Both the position numbers and the translations under genes were made by a program. A stretch of DNA of 17,532 nt. It comes from Bacteroidota bacterium. Its GTDB lineage: Bacteria > Bacteroidota > Bacteroidia > Chitinophagales > Chitinophagaceae. The stretch covers positions 1-17,532 of the forward strand of contig JAGWTK010000032.1 in assembly GCA_028876035.1 (NCBI GenBank). Direction: 5' to 3'. Position 1 is the stretch's first letter. Each line of letters begins with the position of its first letter. The notes beneath the pieces are model-generated. The model saw only the letters and a list, made by a program, of their open reading frames with translations. It was not told where the DNA came from and ran no database searches. Below are positions 7,292-14,168 of the stretch, piece after piece.

Positions 7292-7437
7292 AGTCTATCC
7301 ATGTCAATTGGTGACCTGTACTTCGTAGCGTGTGTTCAGGATTTTTGGTTCATGGTTCTTGGTGCTGCCATTCGAAGCGGCTGCAATTGTACAGGATCCT
7401 TGTATTGTAATATACAGCGAACAAGGCATTAGTCGGT
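7292..7437. repeat. Long tandem repeat, unit 2 (146 bp)
   Basis: Second copy, starting AGTCTATC, with CCTGTACTTCGTAG at 7315 and four TTCNNGG-type heptamers at 7335-7362. It is 7 bp shorter than unit 1 because its terminal AGTC block has one heptamer fewer. The core contains a near-palindrome around GGATCC (TACAGGATCCTTGTA). Confidence 0.88.
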
Positions 7438-7583
7438 AGTCGATCGATCTCGTTTGCTGGCCTGTACTTCGTAGTGTGTGTTCTTGGTTCTTGGTTCTTG
7501 GTGCTGACATTTGAAGTCGCTGCGATTCCGCAGGATTCTTCCATTGTAATTTTCAGCGACCGCGCCTTTAGTCGGTAATACTT
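7438..7583. repeat. Long tandem repeat, unit 3 (146 bp) and start of a fourth
   Basis: Third copy, starting AGTCGATC, with CCTGTACTTCGTAG at 7461 and three TTCTTGG heptamers (7481-7501) instead of four. It has the full terminal AGTC block, so its 7-bp shortening is in a different place from that of unit 2. At 7584-7613 a degraded copy of the unit beginning (AGCCAATCCTTGTCGATTG) suggests a fourth, truncated unit. Confidence 0.85.
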
Positions 7584-7621
7584 AGCCAATCCTTGTCGAT
7601 TGATGTTGGTGTACATCTAAA

Positions 7622-7649
7622 AATCAAAAAATCCAGCAATCAAAAAATC
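7622..7649. repeat. AATCAAAAAATC 12-bp direct repeat x2
   Basis: The 12-mer occurs at 7622-7633 and 7638-7649, with 16-bp periodicity. It is part of the same repeat-rich spacer between the E2 gene and the type IX-secreted protein. Confidence 0.8.
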
Positions 7650-7670
7650 AATTACTAAATTTATTTCCCC

Positions 7671-7702
7671 ATTTGCACATTTACATATTTGCACATTTAC
7701 AC
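7671..7702. repeat. 8-bp tandem repeat ATTTGCAC/ATTTACAY
   Basis: Four 8-bp units: ATTTGCAC, ATTTACAT, ATTTGCAC and ATTTACAC, i.e. a 16-bp block duplicated with one mismatch. It ends 15 bp from the stop codon of the downstream minus-strand gene, so it lies in that gene's 3' untranslated region. Confidence 0.9.
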
Positions 7703-7716
7703 GTTCCATCAGCACA

Positions 7717-9690
7717 TTATCTGATTATGATGGTCGTTCCCGTCTTCTTATACACCTTATCGTCGGCCCCAATCGCCTCCACTACCCACACCACGGTACC
7801 GGTTGATGGAATATGTCCACCAATAAGTCCGTCCCAACCTTCGTATTCTCTGTTTGTTTGAAACAGCACTTTACCCCAGCGATCGAAGACCTTAAAATAG
7901 TTCAGTTGCTTTAGTCCGCGCAGCAAGGGACGCAGTATATCATTTTGACCGTCTTTATTGGGCGTAAAGGCATTGGGAACATACACTTCGATGTGGTTGA
8001 TGATCTTCACCGCCTGGGTATCCGTTGTAACGCATCCGCTGGCAGCAATGATGGCAACGGTATAAAGGGCTTCCTGCGCACCCTTAAAATGTGGCTTCAT
8101 CATTGTGTCATTGTCCAGTTCAGTAGCAGGCGCCCACCGGTAATGCTTTCCAAAATCACGGGCCGACAAATCAAGCGACATATTCGCGACCGTGAATTTA
8201 TCGGGGTAGTGCTGTCCCTTTCGTGGTTGATCGATGAGTATGTCTTGTTTCCGGGTGGTCACCGAACAGCCCTGCAGGCTGCTGATGGTGGCGTAATACG
8301 TTCCGCTTTCTTTAACGGGATAGATGTTTTTATCGGACTCACTCAACACCGGTATATTGTTCCTGTACCATTGAATATGATAATTGGGCTGCACGAGCAA
8401 TACAGAACTGTCATGGTCGGTAATACACCAGGCCGTTTTGCCCAGTACACGCAGGGAATCATCCACTATTTCTGCTTTTACCACCACCGTATCAAAACTA
8501 ACACATCCGCCGCCACTGCTGCTTGCTTTCAGGATATACGTGGTAGTTATAGCCGGCGTCGCGAGCGGATTGGAAATATTGGGATCAGACAGACCTTTAG
8601 CCGGCGACCATTTGTATACGATGCCGGGCTTGGGCGGGCCTCCGATTTGCACCGGCGCCTGGTTGCAGGATCGGCTGTCGGGTCCGGCATGCGCGTTCAC
8701 CGTAAGCGTGTCTACCAGTTTTGCAAATAAGGTATCGTAACAGCCATACCCATCATAGGGAATCAATTCCACTGCAATACGGGTACCGGGCGGAGGTGGT
8801 GGTGAAAGACGAAGTTTCGCACCACGTCCGATTACATTATTAAGCGATGCATCCAGCCATTTGTATTCGGCATATCCATAAGGTGCTTCCACTGTAACCG
8901 CGGTATCATCCGGACAATAAGCCGCTCCGGTGAATTCCCCGCTGCATTCGGAATTCACGTCTACATAAGCATACCCAAAGTGACGACGAAAAGTGCAGTC
9001 GGCTGTTTTGAAGAAAAGCCGGATTTGCTTGCCGGCCATGCCATTGAGGTTGATGGTCACCGCCGACCAGTCCTTGAACCAAACCGGTGTATTTGACCCG
9101 GGGTTGGCGGAAAGCTGAAAACCAGGCAGCGGAGAACCATAAGGATAGAATGTAAAAGATGAACATTGGATAATCTGGTTGTCTGTAACATTGGTAATTT
9201 CCACTTCCATTCTCGGCTGTTCACTTTCCTGGTGATTGGGATCCTGGAATACCACGGCATAATGGTAAATAAGGCTGTAAACATCCCGGTCTTTGGGCAC
9301 TACAAAATCATAGGACACCCCTTCTGCTTCATTACCGCCAGAGGTGTTACCGAGCTTGATAGAATGCCCGCTGCCATTCGGACAATTCATCGGGAAGTCG
9401 CCAAACGGGTCCCTGCCATTGCCCGGAAAAGAAGTGAGCATTGTATGCCTGTCGTCCTGTGCATAGGACACTTCATTCAATGTAATGACATTCACACCAC
9501 TCACGGAAGCAACATGGCCTACCCAGCAGCGCCAGCCATTAAAACCACCGGTTTCGAAATCAATATTGGGAGGACATTCCTGCGCGTGTACACTCGTTTG
9601 CCAGCAGCAGGCAAGCGCCAGCAACAATACCAGTCGCTGCAGTAGCAAACAATGCAGTTGTTGAAATACAGAATAATGAATGGGCCCCAT
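7717..9690 (-). CDS. Secreted surface protein with type IX secretion (gliding-type) C-terminal domain
   Basis: A 657-residue exported protein. A signal peptide spans ~1-36 (hydrophobic core LVLLLALACC, cleavage near SVHA/QE). The N-terminal third (~40-250) starts with a CPPNIDFETGGFNGWRCW block and looks like a jelly-roll/lectin-like domain seen in Bacteroidota surface proteins. The middle contains Ig/PKD-like segments, such as the one ending SPAKGLSDPNISNPLATPAI, each with paired cysteines. The last ~91 residues (567-657) are the gliding motility-associated C-terminal domain: VYVPNAFTPNKDGQND, FDRWGKVLF, GWDG and a final TGTTIIIR. That domain is a type B sorting signal for the type IX secretion system, so the protein should reach the cell surface. 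Ligand or role is unknown. No por/gld secretion gene is in the window. Confidence 0.88.
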   Translation of the reverse strand: MGPIHYSVFQQLHCLLLQRLVLLLALACCWQTSVHAQECPPNIDFETGGFNGWRCWVGHVASVSGVNVITLNEVSYAQDDRHTMLTSFPGNGRDPFGDFPMNCPNGSGHSIKLGNTSGGNEAEGVSYDFVVPKDRDVYSLIYHYAVVFQDPNHQESEQPRMEVEITNVTDNQIIQCSSFTFYPYGSPLPGFQLSANPGSNTPVWFKDWSAVTINLNGMAGKQIRLFFKTADCTFRRHFGYAYVDVNSECSGEFTGAAYCPDDTAVTVEAPYGYAEYKWLDASLNNVIGRGAKLRLSPPPPPGTRIAVELIPYDGYGCYDTLFAKLVDTLTVNAHAGPDSRSCNQAPVQIGGPPKPGIVYKWSPAKGLSDPNISNPLATPAITTTYILKASSSGGGCVSFDTVVVKAEIVDDSLRVLGKTAWCITDHDSSVLLVQPNYHIQWYRNNIPVLSESDKNIYPVKESGTYYATISSLQGCSVTTRKQDILIDQPRKGQHYPDKFTVANMSLDLSARDFGKHYRWAPATELDNDTMMKPHFKGAQEALYTVAIIAASGCVTTDTQAVKIINHIEVYVPNAFTPNKDGQNDILRPLLRGLKQLNYFKVFDRWGKVLFQTNREYEGWDGLIGGHIPSTGTVVWVVEAIGADDKVYKKTGTTIIIR

Positions 9691-10027
9691 TGGCAGACAA
9701 AGGGTGTTTACGGTACAATCTCGTCTAAAAGGCTGTTTTCAATGGATGGGATGAGCCGGGGCGGGTTAGCAGTGGCAAAATGGGAACCACCAGGTGCTGT
9801 TAAGTTAAGTTTTCCCTCAGGAAAATCAAAATATCCTTGCCGGTATTTGTCATACGGAAGATCCATGCTGACCGTTGCCCGAAATCAATGTATAACTGTG
9901 GTATTTTAAGTGGGCGAAACACAAGCATCCATTGAACAGGAAGCCGGCATCTACGCACACGGCTTGCACCTGAAAAACGCCTGCGGCAGAACCAAACTTT
10001 CGTCGCTGCGTTTTGTTGAAAAGGCCC
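9691..10027. other. Intergenic region between divergent surface protein and photolyase genes
   Basis: A 337-bp region between divergently transcribed genes, presumably holding both promoters. Short open frames exist on both strands (for example a GTG-started plus-strand frame from 9910, and a minus-strand frame 10050-9850), but none resembles a known protein or has a convincing start. TAACTGTG near 9893-9900 is one mismatch from the TAnnTTTG box, but its spacing to an upstream TTG is only 15 bases. I see no strong hairpin or repeat. Confidence 0.5.
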
Positions 10028-11527
10028 ATGTCAACCGCCAGCATCAGCATAGTGTTTCCCCACCAGCTCTACCAGCCGCATCCGGCCATTGCGCCGGGAA
10101 GAGAAGTGCTGCTGGTAGAAGAGTTCCTCTATTTTTCGCAATATCGTTTCCATCAACAGAAAATTGCCCTGCACCGCGCCAGTATGAGAAACTTCGAAGT
10201 TGTACTAAGAGCTGCCGGGCATAAGGTACACTATATTGAGGCTGCTGATGCGCGCAGCGATATCCGGCAACTGATTCCATGGCTGGCCCGGCAACAGTAC
10301 AAGGAACTCCACTGTACAGAACCGGGCGATTTCCTGTTGCGCAAACGGATGAGCAAAGCCTGCCTGAAAGAAGGAATCGTGCTTCATTACACGACGAATC
10401 CAAACTTTCTCAACACGATGGAGGAAGCCGATACCTATTTCGGCGACAAACGCAGTTATTTTCAAACAGCTTTTTACATCGACCAACGCAAACGACGCAA
10501 GCTTTTGCTGGACAGCGGCGGACAACCCCTGGGCGGACAATGGACATACGATGCTGAAAACAGGCAAAAACTTCCGGCAACATTTATTGCACCGGTTGTT
10601 AGTCCCGCTGCTGAAACTTCTTTTACGCGCGAAGCAAAGCAATATGTGAAAGCTAATTTCGGAAGCAATTATGGCGCCATCGCCCAATGCTGGTATCCGT
10701 GCGACCATGCAGGGGCTTTAAAATGGCTGGATGAGTTTCTCGTTCATCGTTTTGCCGCATTTGGGATCTATGAAGATGCGATGGCTGCGCAACAACATTT
10801 CCTGCATCATTCGGTCATTAGCCCGCTGCTTAACATTGGACTACTTTCGCCGCAGCAAATTATTGCGCGTACCCTTGATGCGGCAAAGGAATATGCGATA
10901 CCCCTGAACAGTACAGAAGGTTTTGTAAGGCAAATCACCGGCTGGCGCGAATTTATTCGGATCGTTTATGAGCGGGAAGGCGTTTTCCAGCGAACGAACA
11001 ATTACTGGGGCTTTTCGAGAAAGATACCGGCATCGTTCTGGAAAGGCGATACCGGCATTTTACCCGTAGACAATGTGATTGGCAAAAATCGGTCCACCGG
11101 CTATAACCATCATATCGAGCGACTGATGATCATGGGCAATTTCTTTTTACTGTGCGAGTTTGATCCCAACGACGTGTACCGGTGGTTTATGGAGATGTAC
11201 GTTGATGCGTACGACTGGGTGATGGTACCCAATGTGTACGGCATGACCCAGTTTGCGGATGGCGGACTGATGACCACCAAGCCTTATATCAGCGGCAGCA
11301 ACTATATTTTGAAGATGAGTGACTATGCGGCAGAGGGAAAACGAACCGGCAATACAGAATGGACAGGCATCTGGGACGCATTGTTCTGGCGGTTTATGCA
11401 TGTTCACCGCGAATTTTTTACCCGTAATCCGCGGCTGGGCATGCTCGTGAGAACATTCGACAAGATGCCGGCCGCCAAACGAACTAACCTAATCGACACT
11501 GCTGAAATTTACCTCGCCAGCTTATGA
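10028..11527 (+). CDS. Cryptochrome/photolyase-related protein, (6-4) PhrB/CryPro-like, without the Fe-S cysteine motif
   Basis: A 499-residue member of the prokaryotic cryptochrome/(6-4) photolyase family (Agrobacterium PhrB, Rhodobacter CryB). It begins ISIVFPHQLYQPHPAI, has the antenna domain HRASMRNFEVVL segment, and carries family FAD-region blocks: EGFVRQITGWREFIR, NYWGF, DVYRWFMEMYVDAYDWVMVPNVYGM and FADGGLMTTKPYISGSNYI. The ATG at 10028 was chosen; the ATG at 10013 adds only five residues. Characterised relatives bind a [4Fe-4S] cluster with four cysteines, three of them in a DYCKGCxY...CPF region. Here that region reads DYAAEGKRTGNTEWTGIWDA and has none; only the first Cys (Cys376, in LLCEF) remains. 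It should bind FAD and act in light-driven DNA repair or sensing. Its end overlaps the next gene by ATGA. Confidence 0.9.
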   Translation: MSTASISIVFPHQLYQPHPAIAPGREVLLVEEFLYFSQYRFHQQKIALHRASMRNFEVVLRAAGHKVHYIEAADARSDIRQLIPWLARQQYKELHCTEPGDFLLRKRMSKACLKEGIVLHYTTNPNFLNTMEEADTYFGDKRSYFQTAFYIDQRKRRKLLLDSGGQPLGGQWTYDAENRQKLPATFIAPVVSPAAETSFTREAKQYVKANFGSNYGAIAQCWYPCDHAGALKWLDEFLVHRFAAFGIYEDAMAAQQHFLHHSVISPLLNIGLLSPQQIIARTLDAAKEYAIPLNSTEGFVRQITGWREFIRIVYEREGVFQRTNNYWGFSRKIPASFWKGDTGILPVDNVIGKNRSTGYNHHIERLMIMGNFFLLCEFDPNDVYRWFMEMYVDAYDWVMVPNVYGMTQFADGGLMTTKPYISGSNYILKMSDYAAEGKRTGNTEWTGIWDALFWRFMHVHREFFTRNPRLGMLVRTFDKMPAAKRTNLIDTAEIYLASL

Positions 11528-12006
11528 CAAGAAAAAGACCCTGGAACCGCGTGAACCTGCCCGTGTATAGCATCAGCAGTTGTTCCGGAGAAGAACGAAA
11601 CCTGAATATTATCACCTATGTTACCGGTATCAGCATGGAGCCCAAACAATTTGTCTGTGGCATCTATCATCACACAAAAACCCTGGAGCTTGTCAACCGC
11701 CGGGGAGAATTTGTACTGCAGCTGTTGCCTGCTTCACAATACCGGTTGGTTTCCCTGCTTGGCAAACAGTCAGGATACTCCGTGAATAAGATTGAAAGGC
11801 TGCAGAAAAGATCGTTGCTGGTTGAGTGGAAAGGATTTTATGTACTGAAGGACGCGCTTGCGTGGTTGCATTTGTCGGTCAGCAACAGTTTTGAAGCGGG
11901 CGATCACAAAGGTTTTTTGTGCGATCTCGTTCAATGGAAAAACCAGCAGGACGGCGAGCCGCTGACCCTGGATATGTTGCGCGACAAAGGGCTCGTACGT
12001 ATGTAA
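11524..12006 (+). CDS. Flavin reductase-like (FMN-binding) protein
   Basis: A 160-residue protein resembling the flavin reductase-like domain. Visible blocks are an N-terminal NRVNLPVYSISS strand, NIITYVTGISMEPKQFVCG, KTLELVNRRGEFVLQLLP, and SLLGKQSGYSVNKIERL, corresponding to the FMN-binding split barrel. Such proteins bind FMN and reduce flavins using NAD(P)H, or serve as flavin carriers. The ATG at 11524-11526 overlaps the photolyase stop codon (ATGA), so the two are translationally coupled. The obvious inference is that it supplies or reduces flavin for the photolyase, but this is from context only. The C-terminus (TLDMLRDKGLVRM) is unremarkable. Confidence 0.75.
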   Translation: MTRKRPWNRVNLPVYSISSCSGEERNLNIITYVTGISMEPKQFVCGIYHHTKTLELVNRRGEFVLQLLPASQYRLVSLLGKQSGYSVNKIERLQKRSLLVEWKGFYVLKDALAWLHLSVSNSFEAGDHKGFLCDLVQWKNQQDGEPLTLDMLRDKGLVRM

Positions 12007-12108
12007 GTGGTCGCTGGCTCCACAGAACCGATAAAACAGTTTCTTAACATCTTTCCTTGCTTTTTCATCGTCATACCTGCAAGCATTCTTCAACAAAAAA
12101 TCAAAAAG

Positions 12109-12279
12109 ATGAAAAAGGGTTTGACAATATTGCTGGTAGCAATCGGCTGCAGTTTCCTGCTGAGCAGTTGCTATTACGAAAGGTTCGACCATGGCTACCG
12201 CGGCTATGGGGGTTACCATCACCACCACGACCGTGGTTACGGGTATGGCGACCGTGGATATGGGCACCACCGGTATTAA
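12109..12279 (+). CDS. Tiny His/Gly/Tyr-rich lipoprotein
   Basis: A 56-residue protein starting MKKGLTILLVA at the ATG 12109. An in-frame start at 12007 would put a polar leader before the signal and is rejected. A lipobox LSSC ends at Cys21, so the predicted mature lipoprotein has 36 residues. By my count these include nine Tyr, seven His (four consecutive) and many Gly, arranged as GYG/RGY repeats. The composition suggests metal binding or an unstructured envelope-associated tail, but no family function is known to me. It lies 102 bp after the flavin reductase gene and is followed by a strong hairpin, so it may end that transcription unit or have its own promoter. Confidence 0.7.
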   Translation: MKKGLTILLVAIGCSFLLSSCYYERFDHGYRGYGGYHHHHDRGYGYGDRGYGHHRY

Positions 12280-12296
12280 GTGTAAAAACTTTGCAT

Positions 12297-12321
12297 AAAA
12301 GCCATCTCATCAATGGCTTTT
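12297..12321. terminator. Bidirectional terminator between convergent genes
   Basis: AAAAGCCAT (12297-12305), loop CTCATCA, then ATGGCTTTT (12313-12321) form a perfect 9-bp inverted repeat with A and T runs at both ends, so it can end transcription from either side. It sits between the lipoprotein gene and the minus-strand glycosidase-like gene, and its edge overlaps the latter's stop codon (12320-12322). Confidence 0.85.
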
Positions 12322-13606
12322 ATTTTGAGAAGTCAATCATGTACTCACAGATGTACGGACTTTTATCTTCGTACATGTCCTTATAAAACAAACGAACGCG
12401 TTTGCCGAGCGTTTTGTTGGTGCCTGTCGCCTGAAGGGATGGATACCAGAGGGTGTGACCCTGTTTTTTTACCAGCAGTTTGGGTGCTGACCATTGTTGC
12501 GCATTGTTGCCTTTGCTGAGATCCCTGTTTGTATTGAAAGAAATGTAAATACTATTTCCCTTCCACGAAGGCCCTTCGGCTTTGGCCATCAGCATTACCC
12601 AGCAATGCAGGTACGTGTTCCAGGTAACAGAAGGTCCCCAATAGTATTTGCTTGCCGGTGACGACGCTGGTCCTCCACCCTTTTCCCTCGGAATTTGCAG
12701 GGAGGCTATGGGAACACCTGCACCATCCGAAGCTGCGGCAAACGCAAATCCATTCCAGCGTTGTGCTTTCCCGTCAGGATTGTCGAGATCGCTCAGTGCA
12801 ATCCTGGCAATACTGATACATTGTCCCTTCCATTCCCGCGTTGGATCATAATCCCGCTTTGCATACACACCCGGATAGCCGTATTCACCATAAAAAATAT
12901 AGAGATATCCATCGCTGGCAACAGCAGAAGGATCCCCCACCCCGCCCGCAAAATTGATCCCTGTATTATGCGGCAACAGGATGAGTCGTGGTTGCAGGTC
13001 CTGCAGAATAATTCCCTTGTCGGTCCAGCTATAGCCGGCATTCACCGATTTCATAATGCCGATGCGGCAAACAGCGGTGGCGGTACCTGGTCCTTTCAAA
13101 CCCTGCGGCCAGTCGGTATCACGGTAACCCATACCCGAAGATGGATCATACGGGAGTGTGGAGGGATAATTTTCATTGTGGTAAAGTGCGTAGAGGGTTT
13201 TGCCACTGCTGTCCCTGCTGTCCTGGTACATGGCTTCAAACCAAACTGCACCGTGCAAGCCAACTGCGCCCGGGGCTGCATTAACGGGGAGTAGCGGCGT
13301 AACAAACTTGTCAGCCGGCGTTGCGAACACGTCATCTACCGATTGACCGCTGGCAAAACGCAGTTCATGTGCATCGCCCCACAAAGGATCTTCGCCATAC
13401 TTGCCGGGAAAGATGCGAAAGGTATCCCCGATCCAAACGGACGCCATATTACAATCGACAAAATTGTTGAAGCTGGTTTGTTCAGCAGGAAGAAGTTGGA
13501 AAGAAGGGGTTTGCAGCTGACGCTGGGAAAATACTGCCCGGTTGGGCAATAAAAACAGCAATACGATCAGGGGCAGGTGTCGCGTATGACAAAAGCATCG
13601 TTTCAT
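12320..13606 (-). CDS. Secreted beta-propeller glycosidase-like protein
   Basis: A 428-residue protein with an N-terminal signal segment (hydrophobic core LPLIVLLFLLP, cleavage near VFSQ ~28). The body has recurring blade-like strands of the five-bladed propeller glycoside hydrolases (GH43/GH62/DUF4185-type): MASVWIGDTFRIFPGKYG, GDPSAVASDGYLYIFYGEYG, YYWGPSVTWNTYLHCWVMLM, NSIYISFNTN and RLFYKDMYED. The pattern of aromatic and acidic residues at blade starts fits such enzymes, but I cannot assign the catalytic acids or a GH family with confidence, and it could be a non-catalytic sialidase-like propeller. The context is another two secreted polysaccharide-degrading genes on the same strand. It shares a terminator with the lipoprotein gene. 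Confidence 0.6.
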   Translation of the reverse strand: MKRCFCHTRHLPLIVLLFLLPNRAVFSQRQLQTPSFQLLPAEQTSFNNFVDCNMASVWIGDTFRIFPGKYGEDPLWGDAHELRFASGQSVDDVFATPADKFVTPLLPVNAAPGAVGLHGAVWFEAMYQDSRDSSGKTLYALYHNENYPSTLPYDPSSGMGYRDTDWPQGLKGPGTATAVCRIGIMKSVNAGYSWTDKGIILQDLQPRLILLPHNTGINFAGGVGDPSAVASDGYLYIFYGEYGYPGVYAKRDYDPTREWKGQCISIARIALSDLDNPDGKAQRWNGFAFAAASDGAGVPIASLQIPREKGGGPASSPASKYYWGPSVTWNTYLHCWVMLMAKAEGPSWKGNSIYISFNTNRDLSKGNNAQQWSAPKLLVKKQGHTLWYPSLQATGTNKTLGKRVRLFYKDMYEDKSPYICEYMIDFSK

Positions 13607-13829
13607 CTGCTAAAAATAACCAATCGCCGGTTTACGGCTTTTGTGGTGGTAATCTAAAGGAACTACTTGTTTCTCAAGCCCGATCTTGTCGTGAAGGTTC
13701 AAAAAACGGTCCCCGGCATACTATCTTTTCGATTTGGCACGTTCATTTAACAGATTTTTCTGCGGCCCCGCTGTTACTTTCTTCGTTTCGTAGCATCTAA
13801 TAAGTAGCGTGACCTAAAGCGTAGTAATT

Positions 13830-14156
13830 ATGAAAACAAATTCTACTCAAATGGAAGTGCTGTTACTCACCGGTACTTCATTTTCTGCCAGCCAGCTGTC
13901 GGATAAATCCGAACAGGCACCGAAGCCCTCATTTACGGAGAAGGAAAAATTGGCGGAGGCCTGCTGGAACGGACTCTTACCTGAAATGCTGCCAGAGCTG
14001 TGCGAACAAATACCCGCCGGAAAAAAAATATATCTCTGGGAAATCAACGAAGCCGATGCTTTTATCGACCTGGAGTTTGCTGAACGCCCGGAAGAAAAAG
14101 ACCGATACTTTTCTATCAACCCCTATGTGTTTACGCAGGCCCAACCCCTGTCGTAA
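13830..14156 (+). CDS. Conserved-looking small protein of unknown function
   Basis: A 108-residue soluble protein with no signal peptide or membrane segment. It is acidic and compact. Notable stretches are LLLTGTSFSASQLSDK near the N-terminus, EKEKLAEACWNGLLPEMLPEL in the middle, and KIYLWEINEADAFIDLEF followed by SINPYVF near the end. I do not recognise a named domain. The alternating predicted strands and a helix suggest a genuine small fold. A 223-bp region with no other gene lies upstream, between it and the divergent propeller gene. It converges with the GH43 gene with only 12 bp between stops. Confidence 0.65.
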   Translation: MKTNSTQMEVLLLTGTSFSASQLSDKSEQAPKPSFTEKEKLAEACWNGLLPEMLPELCEQIPAGKKIYLWEINEADAFIDLEFAERPEEKDRYFSINPYVFTQAQPLS

Positions 14157-14168
14157 CAGGTCGCTCTC

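Noticed and set aside
7083..7613. CRISPR array
   Set aside because: Units are ~150 bp with similar rather than unique content, with no short conserved repeat alternating with unique spacers, and no cas gene.
7304..7616. Two overlapping minus-strand open frames of 68 and 88 codons
   Set aside because: They are translations of the tandem repeat units, in different frames of the same repeated sequence, with no start context or recognisable domain.
9850..10224. Short open frames on both strands upstream of the photolyase gene
   Set aside because: No recognisable protein, non-ATG or implausible starts, and overlap with the photolyase N-terminus.
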